This document shows, piece after piece, positions 55,545-63,793 of a DNA stretch of 64,000 nucleotides (position 1 is the stretch's first letter; each line of letters opens with the position of its first letter). Origin of the DNA: Parvularcula sp. IMCC14364 (lineage in GTDB: Bacteria; Pseudomonadota; Alphaproteobacteria; Caulobacterales; Parvularculaceae); assembly GCF_030758415.1 (NCBI RefSeq), contig NZ_CP132334.1, forward strand, positions 62,001 to 126,000, given 5' to 3'. The position numbers and the translations under genes were made by a program. The notes beneath the pieces were generated by a model. It did no database searches. It had not been told where the DNA came from and saw only the letters and a program-made list of their open reading frames with translations.

Positions 55545-55571
55545 CAAAAAGGGGTGCCCGAAGGCACCCCC
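55545..55571 (-). terminator. rho-independent terminator of hsp20
   Basis: On the minus strand GGGGTGCC (55570-55563) pairs with GGCACCCC (55558-55551) around a TTCG tetraloop and is followed by TTTTT. It lies about 25 bp after the hsp20 stop. Confidence 0.85.
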
Positions 55572-55596
55572 GCGCAGTCATTTACCGTGATACGTT

Positions 55597-56088
55597 TTAA
55601 GCGGCGTCGTTGCTCTTTTTGAGGAACTTGCCGGCACTATCGACGACCTTGCCAATGGCATTGGTTGAGGAAATCGCGATTTTGCGCGGTTTCAGGGCTT
55701 CTGGCACTTCGCGTGCCAGGGCGATCTGCAACAGGCCATTCTCAAGGGCAGCGCCGGTTACGCGCACATGCTCTGCCAGTTGGAAGCGCCGCTCGAAGCT
55801 GCGCCCGGCGATGCCCTGATGGAGGAACTGGCGCGCTGAATCGCCTTCCTTTTCGGCTTTCCTGCCCGTGATGGAGAGGGTCTGCTCGCTCAACTCGATT
55901 TCGAGATCATCTTCGCCGAAACCGGCGACAGCCAGCGTAATCAGGTAATTGTCCTCATCCTGCGCCTCTATATTGTAGGGCGGGTAGCCGGAGCCTTCCA
56001 GCTTGTTCACACTGTCAAAAAGATCGTTGAAAAGCCGGTCAAAGCCGATTGTGGACCGGTAAAGGGGGGTCATATCATAAGTTCTCAT
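55597..56088 (-). CDS. small heat shock protein (Hsp20/IbpA family)
   Basis: A 163-residue alpha-crystallin-type chaperone that holds unfolded proteins for refolding. The N-terminal MRTYDMTPLYRSTIGFDRLFNDLF is characteristic of the alphaproteobacterial class A/IbpA group. The alpha-crystallin domain runs from about residue 35 (YPPYNIEAQDEDNYLITLAVAGF) to 130, and the conserved A-x-x-x-N-G-L is ALENGLLQIAL. The C-terminal I-x-I/V anchor is RKIAIS. I chose the ATG at 56088 because AAGGATGAAACC precedes it; the longer opening from 56169 would translate the 5' UTR. Control is by an RpoH-like promoter and a ROSE-type thermometer. Confidence 0.95.
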   Translation of the reverse strand: MRTYDMTPLYRSTIGFDRLFNDLFDSVNKLEGSGYPPYNIEAQDEDNYLITLAVAGFGEDDLEIELSEQTLSITGRKAEKEGDSARQFLHQGIAGRSFERRFQLAEHVRVTGAALENGLLQIALAREVPEALKPRKIAISSTNAIGKVVDSAGKFLKKSNDAA

Positions 56089-56185
56089 GGTTTCATCCTT
56101 CGTTGAAGCAATGTTGATTCGGGTTTTGTGCCCCTTCATTGGCAGCGCATACCCCGAAGCCGGGCCCATAATGGCTCCCAGCCAA
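56089..56185 (-). promoter_or_regulatory. ROSE-type RNA thermometer in the hsp20 5' UTR
   Basis: The hairpin next to the start codon is UUGCUUC-AAC-GAAGGA (56111 to 56096). It sequesters the Shine-Dalgarno AGGA against UUGCU with one bulged G, which is the defining core of ROSE elements. Upstream are a GGG-CACAAAA-CCC hairpin and a larger element closed by UUGGC/GCCAA with an inner CCCG/CGGG stem. Known ROSE elements melt at heat-shock temperature and expose the ribosome site of small heat shock genes in alphaproteobacteria. Melting here is inferred. Confidence 0.75.
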
Positions 56186-56189
56186 CATT

Positions 56190-56218
56190 ATTTTGGAAGT
56201 CAGCGCGACGGTTTCAAG
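56190..56218 (-). promoter_or_regulatory. RpoH (sigma-32)-like promoter
   Basis: On the minus strand CTTGAAA (56218-56212) is a perfect -35 match. CCAAAAT (56196-56190) lies at the right distance as a degenerate -10. It predicts a 5' UTR of about 95 bases that just contains the ROSE-type element. Confidence 0.55.
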
Positions 56219-56324
56219 TGCGGGGTCGCCAAAATTCGGCAAGCTGTTTATGGTGTCCGGAAACAGTAAAATGACCCTGCCTGCCGGGCTTTTTTTCCGG
56301 CCACAACTTCTCCAAAGGACTGTT

Positions 56325-57224
56325 ATGAAATTTACCAGCACATTTGCCGCCTTTTCTGCCCTGTTTCTGGTCACTGCCTGTGGCGGCGGTGGCGGCCAGG
56401 TTGAGAGCCCTGAAACGGAAACGTCGCCGGCTGTTACTGGCATGACAATCGAGGCAGCTGTTGCTGCCGAGACGCGTGATGCTGACAATAAGGCGCGCGA
56501 TGCGTTTCGTAACCCGGCGCAGACACTCACCTTTTTTGGCGTTGAGCCTGATATGACGGTTGTCGAAATCTGGCCTGGTGGTGGCTGGTACACGGAAATT
56601 ATTGCCCCCTATCTTGCTTCTGGTGGTGGGACATATATTGCAGCCGGGTTCGACCCGAATGGTGCCAGCGAACGTGGTCTGGCCCGCATTGCCGCCTTCA
56701 ACGACACGTTCACCGGCAAGCCAGATATTTATGGCGATGTGGAAGTCTCAGCTTTCTCGGCGCGCTCTGGGCCGATCGCGGTCAGTAACTCAGCTGACGT
56801 GGTTCTGACATTCCGCAATGTGCATAACTGGATGTCCGGTGGGTACACGGATAAAGCATTTGCAGATTTTTATGATGTGTTGAAACCTGGTGGTGTGCTG
56901 GGTGTGGTAGAACATCGCCTGCCAGCAGACAGGGAGCAGGACCCGGAAGGGCGCTCTGGATATGTGCGTGAAGATATTGTGATCGGCTTTGCCGAGGCGA
57001 CGGGCTTTGAACTGGTGGAAGTCTCGCAGATCAACGCTAATCCGGCGGATACTGCTGACCATCCTTTTGGTGTCTGGACCCTGCCACCCTCCGCCCGCAC
57101 CTCTGCCACGCGCGAGCCGGACCCTGATTTTGACCGGACACCTTATGATGCTATCGGTGAGAGCGATCGTATGACACTGAAATTCCGTAAGCCAATTACT
57201 GCAGACGGTGCCTTGCTGGAGTAA
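56325..57224 (+). CDS. exported class I methyltransferase-fold lipoprotein (COG4798-like)
   Basis: 299 residues. The N-terminus is a lipoprotein signal with lipobox LVTAC (about residues 15-19) and a Gly run. A Rossmann methyltransferase fold follows: VVEIWPGGGWYTEIIAPYL at the position of the SAM-binding motif I, then VVLTFRNVHNW and FYDVLKPGGVLGVVEHRLP. Such predicted methyltransferases with export signals exist in several proteobacteria, but SAM is not known to be present in the periplasm. The real ligand or reaction is open. AAAGGAC precedes the ATG. The stop overlaps the SCP2 start by one base (TAATG). Confidence 0.85.
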   Translation: MKFTSTFAAFSALFLVTACGGGGGQVESPETETSPAVTGMTIEAAVAAETRDADNKARDAFRNPAQTLTFFGVEPDMTVVEIWPGGGWYTEIIAPYLASGGGTYIAAGFDPNGASERGLARIAAFNDTFTGKPDIYGDVEVSAFSARSGPIAVSNSADVVLTFRNVHNWMSGGYTDKAFADFYDVLKPGGVLGVVEHRLPADREQDPEGRSGYVREDIVIGFAEATGFELVEVSQINANPADTADHPFGVWTLPPSARTSATREPDPDFDRTPYDAIGESDRMTLKFRKPITADGALLE

Positions 57225-57538
57225 TGCCGGTGTCTGATATTCTTCCTTCTGCCGCCAGTTTCTTCCGCCAATCCTTTGACGGGGTCATCCGGATTGAGAT
57301 TGAAGGTGGCGGCGCCATCTGGATAGACGGACGGCAGGAGCCCCCTGCCGTCACTGAACAGGCGCCAAGCAATGTGGACAGCTCGTTCTGTCTGTGGCGC
57401 ACATCGATGGAAACATTGAAGCGTATTCTCAGTCCGGGCGCACGTCAGGTTGAGGCCGCTTATGTGGCCGGTCGACTTCTCATCAGTGGGGACATGTCTG
57501 TGATGACACGGCTCGAAACAGGCAAACCACAGACATGA
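57224..57538 (+). CDS. SCP2-like sterol/lipid-transfer domain protein
   Basis: A 104-residue single-domain protein. The pattern is IRIEIEGGGAIWIDGRQEPP, then CLWRTSMETLKRILSPG, AAYVAGRLLISGDMSVMTRLE, the strand-helix-strand of SCP2 domains with the conserved G-x-L-x-I-x-G-D. SCP2 domains bind fatty acyl or sterol-like lipids. It is coupled by 1 bp to the exported methyltransferase-like gene and by 4 bp to the hydrolase. It has no signal peptide, so it acts in the cytosol. Ligand unknown. Confidence 0.85.
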   Translation: MPVSDILPSAASFFRQSFDGVIRIEIEGGGAIWIDGRQEPPAVTEQAPSNVDSSFCLWRTSMETLKRILSPGARQVEAAYVAGRLLISGDMSVMTRLETGKPQT

Positions 57539-58482
57539 CCTTGATGACAGAACCCGCAGATTTCATCCGTATAGCTGAGGCACCTGTGCCTGAGGGCGCA
57601 GAAGCCTTTTACCTGCCGACGCCGGATAATGCGCGCCTGCGCGTTGCAGCGTTTCCGGTTGATGATGCTGTTGGCACAGTTTTATTACTGACCGGCTGGT
57701 CAGAGTTTATCGAAAAATACATGGAAGTCGTCGCAGACCTGCAGGCGCGTCGTTTTAACGTGGCGATGATGGACTGGCGCGGTCAGGGCCTGTCTGACAG
57801 GTTGCTGCCCATTCGCGAAAAAGGTCATATTCTCAGCTTCGGTACCCATGCAGAGGATTTGAAATATGTCGCCGAGAATTTTGTGCGTCAGCGCTTTCCC
57901 GGCAAGTTGAGTGTGATGGCGCACTCTATGGGCGGCGCGATCACGCTGCTTGCCCTGTCAGACGGGTATAGTGCATTTGACCGGGCGATTTTCTCTTCTC
58001 CGATGACCCGGATTTTCCCGCAGCGCTGGAAGCGGATTATTGTGCGCAGCCTTGCGGCCACCGGGTGTGCATTGGGCGCATCGCGCGTCTCCATTCCGTT
58101 CGTAAAGGAACATGCGCGCAAGTTTGAGGGCAATAATCTTACCCATGACCAGCGCCGCCACACCATGTACCGTAAATTGTTGGACGCGGCCCCGAATGCT
58201 GCTCTTCATGGGCCAACCTTTGGTTGGGTCAATGCCGCGACAGAAGCCGTTGGCAGGCTTAACCGCCAGGGTGCGCTGTCTGGCGTAAAAATCCCGGTAA
58301 AGATGGTTTCTGCCGGTAATGATCAAACGGTCGATGGCAGAAATGCCTCCCGGCTGGCCCGCCAGTATGACGCGCTTGAAACGGTTGTCATCAAGGGCGG
58401 CTACCATGAGTTGTTGATGGAAGACGATCGGTATCGGGACCAGTTCTGGTCAGAGTTCGACAGCTTTTTTGCCGCTTCATGA
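57535..58482 (+). CDS. alpha/beta hydrolase, lysophospholipase-like (PldB/S33)
   Basis: A 315-residue serine hydrolase. The oxyanion region is LLLTGWSEFIEKYMEV and DWRGQGLSDRLLP follows. The nucleophile elbow is MAHSMGGAITLLALSDG (Ser in A-H-S-M-G). The acid is in VSAGNDQTVDGRN and the His in KGGYHELLMEDD. The HGPTFGWVNAA segment is typical of PldB-like lysophospholipases. It overlaps SCP2 by 4 bp. With the SCP2 domain and the lipoprotein it forms a tight three-gene operon that looks lipid-related. Confidence 0.88.
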   Translation: MTLMTEPADFIRIAEAPVPEGAEAFYLPTPDNARLRVAAFPVDDAVGTVLLLTGWSEFIEKYMEVVADLQARRFNVAMMDWRGQGLSDRLLPIREKGHILSFGTHAEDLKYVAENFVRQRFPGKLSVMAHSMGGAITLLALSDGYSAFDRAIFSSPMTRIFPQRWKRIIVRSLAATGCALGASRVSIPFVKEHARKFEGNNLTHDQRRHTMYRKLLDAAPNAALHGPTFGWVNAATEAVGRLNRQGALSGVKIPVKMVSAGNDQTVDGRNASRLARQYDALETVVIKGGYHELLMEDDRYRDQFWSEFDSFFAAS

Positions 58483-58598
58483 TCTCCTGATTTTCTGCAT
58501 TCTTGCGGTTCACTCTGCGACTGCGCTTGGGGCTTTGTCAGCCGTTAGTGGTCGCGTATGATCGCACATAAACTACCCATGAGGAGACACAGAGAGAT

Positions 58599-59576
58599 AT
58601 GAAAACGGCAATTACGGAAATGTTTGGCATTGAGCACCCGATCATTCAGGGGGGGATGCATTATGTCGGTTTTGCAGAAATGGCGGCGGCGGTCTCCAAT
58701 GCTGGTGGGCTGGGCATTATCACCGGACTGACGCAGAAATCCGCTGATGATCTTGCCAATGAAATTGCCCGCTGCAAGGACATGACAGACAAGCCTTTCG
58801 GCGTGAACATTACTTTTCTCCCAACACTTAACCCGCCGGACTATCCGGCATATGTGAAAGCCGTGATTGATGGCGGCGTAAAGATTGTCGAAACCGCCGG
58901 GCGCAACCCGGTGCAGGTGCTGCCATATCTCAAGGATGCCGGGATCAAGGTGATCCATAAATGCACTTCAGTGCGTCACTCCCTCAAAGCACAGGAAATC
59001 GGCTGTGATGCTGTCTCCGTGGACGGGTTTGAGTGTGGTGGCCATCCGGGTGAGGATGATATCCCCAACATGATTTTGCTGCCACGCGCAGCCGATGAGC
59101 TGGAGATCCCGTTTGTCTCTTCTGGCGGCATGGCAGACGGGCGCTCCCTGGTCGCCTCACTGGCCATGGGCGCGCAGGGCATGAATATGGGCACACGCTT
59201 TATTGCCACAAAGGAAGCACCGGTTCATGAAAACGTGAAAGCGGCAATCGTGGCTGCAACGGAACTTGATACTCGTCTTGTCATGCGCCCATTGCGCAAT
59301 ACAGAGCGTGTACTGACAAATGATGCAGTGGAACGCTTGCTGGTCAAGGAAAAAGAACTGGGGGCAGATCTGAAATTCGAGGATATTATCGAAGAGGTCG
59401 CCGGTGTTTATCCGCGCATCATGATGGAAGGCGATATGGATGCCGGAGCCTGGTCATGTGGCATGGTCGCCGGTCTTATCAATGACATTCCGACCTGTCA
59501 GGAACTGATCGACCGGATCATGGGAGAGGCTGACGCCATCATCAACAAACGTCTGGCCGGTTTCATGACAGCCTGA
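58599..59576 (+). CDS. nitronate monooxygenase (2-nitropropane dioxygenase family)
   Basis: A 325-residue FMN TIM-barrel enzyme oxidising alkyl nitronates or, in related members, acting as an FMN-dependent reductase. Visible markers are HPIIQGGMHYVGFAEMAAAVSNAGGLGII, KPFGVNITFLP, CTSVRHSLKAQEIGCDAVSVDGFECGGHPGEDD, FVSSGGMADGRS and GAQGMNMGTRFIATKEAP. GAGGAGACACAGAGAGAT precedes the ATG. A strong terminator follows the stop. Substrate not defined. Confidence 0.92.
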   Translation: MKTAITEMFGIEHPIIQGGMHYVGFAEMAAAVSNAGGLGIITGLTQKSADDLANEIARCKDMTDKPFGVNITFLPTLNPPDYPAYVKAVIDGGVKIVETAGRNPVQVLPYLKDAGIKVIHKCTSVRHSLKAQEIGCDAVSVDGFECGGHPGEDDIPNMILLPRAADELEIPFVSSGGMADGRSLVASLAMGAQGMNMGTRFIATKEAPVHENVKAAIVAATELDTRLVMRPLRNTERVLTNDAVERLLVKEKELGADLKFEDIIEEVAGVYPRIMMEGDMDAGAWSCGMVAGLINDIPTCQELIDRIMGEADAIINKRLAGFMTA

Positions 59577-59597
59577 TCGCCGGTTAACTACGCAATA

Positions 59598-59628
59598 AAA
59601 AAGCCCGGGCAAGACCCGGGCTTTTTGG
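59598..59628. terminator. bidirectional rho-independent terminator
   Basis: AGCCCGGG (59602-59609) pairs with CCCGGGCT (59615-59622). An A-run precedes it and a T-run follows it, so it can end both the monooxygenase (+) and fasciclin (-) transcripts. Confidence 0.85.
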
Positions 59629-59647
59629 TCTGTATCACGACAGTTCC

Positions 59648-60271
59648 TTATTCAGGCAGCAATACGCTGTCGATAACATGGATAACGCCGTTTGACTGTT
59701 TCACATCGGCAATAGTGACATTCGCTGTACGGCCCTTGCCGTCTACCAGCATCACAGAATCGCCAGCATATTTCGCCGTGAAGACACAGCCGCCGACTGT
59801 TGGCACATCGTGTGCGCCGCCGTCATCATCAATCATTTTAACGATTGCACCGGACATGGCTTTTGCTGCGACCACGTGGCAGGTCAGCACTTTTGTCAGG
59901 GCATCCTTGTTTTCCGGCTTGAGCAGGGATTCGACCGTGCCAGCTGGCAGTGCGTCAAAGGCTGCATTGGTCGGCGCGAATACAGTGAATGGACCTTCAC
60001 CGGACAGTGTTTCAACCAGACCAGCAGCCTGCACAGCTGCAACCAGCGTGGTGTGATCCTTTGAATTGACCGCATTTTCGATGATGTTTTTATCAGCATA
60101 CATCGCTGCGCCGCCAACCATCGGGTTTTCGTGCTTCATTTCAGCTGATTTCATGGCCATCGCAGGTTCTGATTTGTCAGACTTGCTGGCAATGCCTGTG
60201 CTCTCACAGGCGCTGAGGGCAACAGCAGATGCCAGCGCAACGCTGGCAATGGAAAGTTTTGAGTTTAACAT
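59648..60271 (-). CDS. fasciclin (FAS1) domain lipoprotein
   Basis: 207 residues. A lipoprotein signal (LSIASVALASAVALSAC) has its Cys at about residue 22. One FAS1 domain spans about residues 60-207: LVAAVQAAGLVETLSGEGPFTVFAPTNAAFDALP, VLTCHVVAAKAMS (H1/H2 region), VTIADVKQSNGVIHVIDSVLLP. FAS1 domains mediate adhesion at the cell surface, and some bacterial ones are stress- or biofilm-related. I chose the ATG at 60271 because AAGGGAGAACC precedes it. The linker is Lys/Met-rich (SDKSEPAMAMKSAEMKHENP). Confidence 0.92.
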   Translation of the reverse strand: MLNSKLSIASVALASAVALSACESTGIASKSDKSEPAMAMKSAEMKHENPMVGGAAMYADKNIIENAVNSKDHTTLVAAVQAAGLVETLSGEGPFTVFAPTNAAFDALPAGTVESLLKPENKDALTKVLTCHVVAAKAMSGAIVKMIDDDGGAHDVPTVGGCVFTAKYAGDSVMLVDGKGRTANVTIADVKQSNGVIHVIDSVLLPE

Positions 60272-60411
60272 GAGGTTCTCCCTTTTCTCATTGTTCAAAG
60301 ACGCCCCCTTCTACACACTTATCGCGGGTATGCACACCAATTCGGCGAGGCGGGGCAGGGTTTCACCATTTTGTTACATAGCCTGTTTTGGCCTACCCTG
60401 AAAATCAGGGA

Positions 60412-60449
60412 CAAAAAAACCGACCCCGCCTTTTGCAAGACGGGGTCGG
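60412..60449 (-). terminator. rho-independent terminator of the XRE regulator
   Basis: On the minus strand CCGACCCCG pairs with CGGGGTCGG (60449-60441 with 60428-60420) and is followed by TTTTTTTG. It lies about 100 bp after the regulator stop. Confidence 0.8.
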
Positions 60450-60544
60450 CTGAATCGGTCCGGACATCGGAGGAGATAGAGGAGAGAGAGGCCCGGCCGA
60501 CCCGTCAGGTGATGTTTGCCCAGAACATCACCTTACCCTGCACG

Positions 60545-60937
60545 TCAGGCAGCGCCTGCGAGCGTTTTTGCAAGATCGAGGAGGCGACGGCGTGGCTCCT
60601 CGGAAAGGTGATAATAGGCGCGCACCAGATCAATCGTTTCCTTGTTGGAAAGGATCTGAGGGGCCAGCGTGCCGTTTTCTGTGCGTGGGGCATCTGCTTC
60701 TGCGCTGTGGTGTTCAACGCCTGGCAGATCCTCGAAAAAGTAGGAAACGGGCGTTTCCAGCGCGTTTGCCAGGGCCCAGAGCCGCGAAGCAGAAACCCGG
60801 TTGGCGCCACTTTCATATTTCTGGATCTGCTGGAACTTGATGCCGACAGAGGCAGCCAGACGCTGCTGGGTGAGGCCCAGCAGGCAGCGGCGTTGTCGAA
60901 GACGTTGTCCCACATGCAGGTCAATCGGGTGCGCCAT
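60545..60937 (-). CDS. XRE family transcriptional regulator
   Basis: A 130-residue DNA-binding protein. The helix-turn-helix is at about residues 8-62 (VGQRLRQRRCLLGLTQQRLAASVGIKFQQIQKYESGANRVSASRL). The rest (YFFEDLPG, then SNKETIDLVRAYYHLSEEPRRRLLDLAKTL) matches a common alphaproteobacterial single-domain regulator type with a C-terminal helix pair for dimerisation. I chose the ATG at 60937 because AAAGGAGAAGATTC precedes it; the opening from 61006 is less likely. No target gene is evident. Confidence 0.93.
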   Translation of the reverse strand: MAHPIDLHVGQRLRQRRCLLGLTQQRLAASVGIKFQQIQKYESGANRVSASRLWALANALETPVSYFFEDLPGVEHHSAEADAPRTENGTLAPQILSNKETIDLVRAYYHLSEEPRRRLLDLAKTLAGAA

Positions 60938-61158
60938 GAATCTTCTCCTTTTATCATGTGCTTGTGACCAATGACCTGTGCCGGCACCCCGATCGATGAT
61001 ATGCATCGGATCCCCAAACGGTGTGTCAGCGCATGGTGGCCATTCGCCTTTGTGGAGAAGTATTCAAATGGCGTGCCGTTTTTCGGCGAATCTTAAAAAA
61101 GAATGAATATTTTTCGCAAAAGCTATGAACCGCGCCCGGCGGCGCATAGCCTGATGGA

Positions 61159-63009
61159 TCAACCTTCTGCCATGGCCTTTGCGCGTTTCTTGCGCATATG
61201 TGGCTCCAGCTCGATTTTACGCAGGCGCACATTTTCCGGCGTCACTTCCACCAGTTCGTCATCGTCAATATAGGCGATGGCCTGCTCCAGTGAGAGACGG
61301 CGCGGCGGGGTGAGGCGCACAGCGTCATCCTTGCCGGCAGCCCGGATATTGGTCAGCTGCTTGGCTTTTAAGGGATTAACATCAAGATCATTATCCTTGG
61401 CATTCTCGCCGATAATCATGCCCTGATAGACTTTCTCGCCAGGCTTGATGAACATCACGCCGCGCTCTTCAAGGTTCCATAACGCGAAAGGCACAGCTTC
61501 GCCCGTGCCCATGGCTATCAAAACACCGTTGCGCCGTCCCTGAATGGCACCTTTATGGGCGCGGTGCTCAAGATATGACCGGTTCATGACGCCGGTGCCG
61601 CGCGTGTCTGTGAGAAATTCACCGTGATAGCCGATGAGAGCACGGGTTGGTCCGTGCAGGCTTAGCCGCGTTTTCCCGCCGCCGGTCGGTTTCATTTCAG
61701 CCAGTTCGCATTTGCGCTGGGTCAGCTTTTCGATCACGCCGCCGGAATATTCGTCATCCACATCAATGACGATTTCCTCAAACGGTTCCAGCACTGTGCC
61801 GTCTTCGTCGCGCCGCGTCAGCACGTGTGGCCGGGAGACAGAAAGCTCGAAGCCCTCGCGGCGCATGTTTTCGATCAGTACACCAAGTTGCAATTCGCCG
61901 CGCCCGGCAACTTCAAAAGCGTCTCCATTGGGGGAATCTGTTACCCGGATGGCGACATCACCTTCTGCCTGACGGTATAGCCGTTCACGGATCACCCGGG
62001 ACTGCACCTTGCTGCCTTCACGACCGGCAAGTGGGGAGTCATTCGGCGAGATGAAGACTGACAGGGTAGGCGGATCAATCGGCTGCGACGGGATCGCGTC
62101 GGTGACAGAGAGGTCGCATAACGTATCGGCAACAGAAGCCTTCTGAAAACCGGCAATCGCAACGATGTCACCAGGCATTGCTTCTTCGATGGGCTGGCGC
62201 TTCAGGCCACGAAAAGCGAGAATTTTGGATACGCGAGCCTGCTCGACCAGAGAGCCGTCACGGGCCAGCGCCTTGTAGGTCATGCCCGGCTTCGGCGTAC
62301 CAGCCAGAATACGCCCGGTCAGGATGCGACCCAGAAACGGATCAGCTTCCAGCGTTGTTGCCAGGATGCGGAACGGTGCATCCGGCCCGCCAGCAACTTC
62401 CGGAGCTGCCACATGTTTGATGACTGTCTCAAACAAGGGTGCCATGTTGTCGCGCGGGGCTTCCAGATCATTTGCGGCCCAGCCTTCCTTGCCGGAAGCG
62501 TATAGCACCGGAAAGTCGAGCTGGTCCTCATTTGCGCCCAGAGAGGCGAAAAGGTCGAAGACTTCATCAAGAACACGGTCAGGGTCCGCGTGGGGCCGGT
62601 CCACCTTGTTCAGAACCACAACCGGCTTAAGGCCGAGCGCCAGCGCTTTCGACAGCACAAACTTGGTCTGCGGCATTGCCCCTTCTTCTGCATCCACCAG
62701 CAGGAGGGCACCATCGACCATGGAGAGAATGCGCTCGACTTCGCCGCCAAAATCAGCGTGGCCGGGCGTGTCGATGATATTGATACGGGTCAGGCCGTCG
62801 GCAGGGCTGTCCCATTCGACGCTGGTACATTTGGCAAGAATGGTGATGCCGCGCTCGCGTTCGATATCGTTGGAGTCCATGGCCCGCTCGTCCATGGCGG
62901 CGCCTTCACGCACAGCCCCTGACTGGCGCAGCAATTCATCCACCATGGTGGTTTTACCGTGGTCAACATGCGCGATGATCGCGATATTACGCAGGGACTG
63001 GTCGGTCAT
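61159..63009 (-). CDS. typA: ribosome-associated GTPase TypA/BipA
   Basis: A 616-residue translational GTPase involved in 50S assembly and stress adaptation. The G motifs are AHVDHGKTTMVDELLRQSG (G1), RGITI (G2), DTPGHADFGGEV (G3) and NKVDRPHADP (G4). EF-G-like domains II, III and V follow, with FEVAGRGELQLGVLIENMRREGFELSVSRP and the BipA-specific C-terminal domain (VYQGMIIGENAKDNDLDVNPLK). Length is normal. It is divergent from the cyclophilin gene. Confidence 0.97.
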   Translation of the reverse strand: MTDQSLRNIAIIAHVDHGKTTMVDELLRQSGAVREGAAMDERAMDSNDIERERGITILAKCTSVEWDSPADGLTRINIIDTPGHADFGGEVERILSMVDGALLLVDAEEGAMPQTKFVLSKALALGLKPVVVLNKVDRPHADPDRVLDEVFDLFASLGANEDQLDFPVLYASGKEGWAANDLEAPRDNMAPLFETVIKHVAAPEVAGGPDAPFRILATTLEADPFLGRILTGRILAGTPKPGMTYKALARDGSLVEQARVSKILAFRGLKRQPIEEAMPGDIVAIAGFQKASVADTLCDLSVTDAIPSQPIDPPTLSVFISPNDSPLAGREGSKVQSRVIRERLYRQAEGDVAIRVTDSPNGDAFEVAGRGELQLGVLIENMRREGFELSVSRPHVLTRRDEDGTVLEPFEEIVIDVDDEYSGGVIEKLTQRKCELAEMKPTGGGKTRLSLHGPTRALIGYHGEFLTDTRGTGVMNRSYLEHRAHKGAIQGRRNGVLIAMGTGEAVPFALWNLEERGVMFIKPGEKVYQGMIIGENAKDNDLDVNPLKAKQLTNIRAAGKDDAVRLTPPRRLSLEQAIAYIDDDELVEVTPENVRLRKIELEPHMRKKRAKAMAEG

Positions 63010-63148
63010 GGATAGCCTTTATGTTGCAGTGCAAAAAATTAAACGCCGCCATACAGGACACTGGCAGTCAGGTCGAGTGAAAAGGCGCAGCAGCTTGACT
63101 TGAGCCGGCACGCGCCTGACCATGGTGCCAGATAAAGGATCGGGAAGC

Positions 63149-63781
63149 ATGTTTTCAATTTCAAGCCGGGTTATTTTGCCCGTTCTGGCCATGCTGGCCC
63201 TGAACGGCTGCGCACAGGAAAGCGAGCAAGCGAACATACAGGCGGCGGCCCAGCCGCGTGTGACGCTGGTTACGGACAGGGGGGATATCACCCTCGAGCT
63301 CTATCCGGAGAAAGCGCCAGTCTCTGTGGCGAACTTTTTGGCCTATATCGATCAGGGACATTACGCCCAAGGTGAAATTTATCGTGTGGTCAGATTTGAC
63401 AATGACCAGGGCAATCCGAAGATCAATGTCATTCAGGGCGGGGTGAACTTTGATGTCGATGCACCCCTGCCACCGATTGCCCATGAGACAACAGACGCGA
63501 CTGGCATTCTGCATACAGATGGGGTGATCTCCATGGCCCGGCTGGAGCCCGGCACGGCGGCGTCAGAGTTTTTCATCTCTATCGGTGACAATCCGGGTCT
63601 TGATTATGGGGGACAGCGCAACCCGGACGGGCAGGGGTTTGCCGCCTTCGGGCGGGTCATCTCCGGCATGGAGGTTGTGCAGGAAATTCATCAGCTGCGT
63701 GAGAGCGCGCCAGCGGAAGATGCTTATTTCGAAGGGCAGATACTGGCAGAGCCGGTAAAATTCAGTGCCAGGATAAATTAA
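63149..63781 (+). CDS. cyclophilin-type peptidyl-prolyl isomerase lipoprotein
   Basis: 210 residues. A lipoprotein signal has lipobox LALNGC at about residues 17-22. The cyclophilin domain follows: VTLVTDRGDITLELYPEKAPVSVANFLAYID, GEIYRVVRF, VIQGGVN, TDGVISMARLEPGTAASEFFISIGDNPGLDYGG, GFAAFGRVISGMEVV. It catalyses proline isomerisation of envelope proteins; the usual catalytic Arg position (in F-x-R) is partly preserved as VVRF. I chose the ATG at 63149 because AAAGGATCGGGAAG precedes it. It is followed 12 bp later by the amidohydrolase start, probably co-transcribed. Confidence 0.92.
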   Translation: MFSISSRVILPVLAMLALNGCAQESEQANIQAAAQPRVTLVTDRGDITLELYPEKAPVSVANFLAYIDQGHYAQGEIYRVVRFDNDQGNPKINVIQGGVNFDVDAPLPPIAHETTDATGILHTDGVISMARLEPGTAASEFFISIGDNPGLDYGGQRNPDGQGFAAFGRVISGMEVVQEIHQLRESAPAEDAYFEGQILAEPVKFSARIN

Positions 63782-63793
63782 GATTAGGAGATA

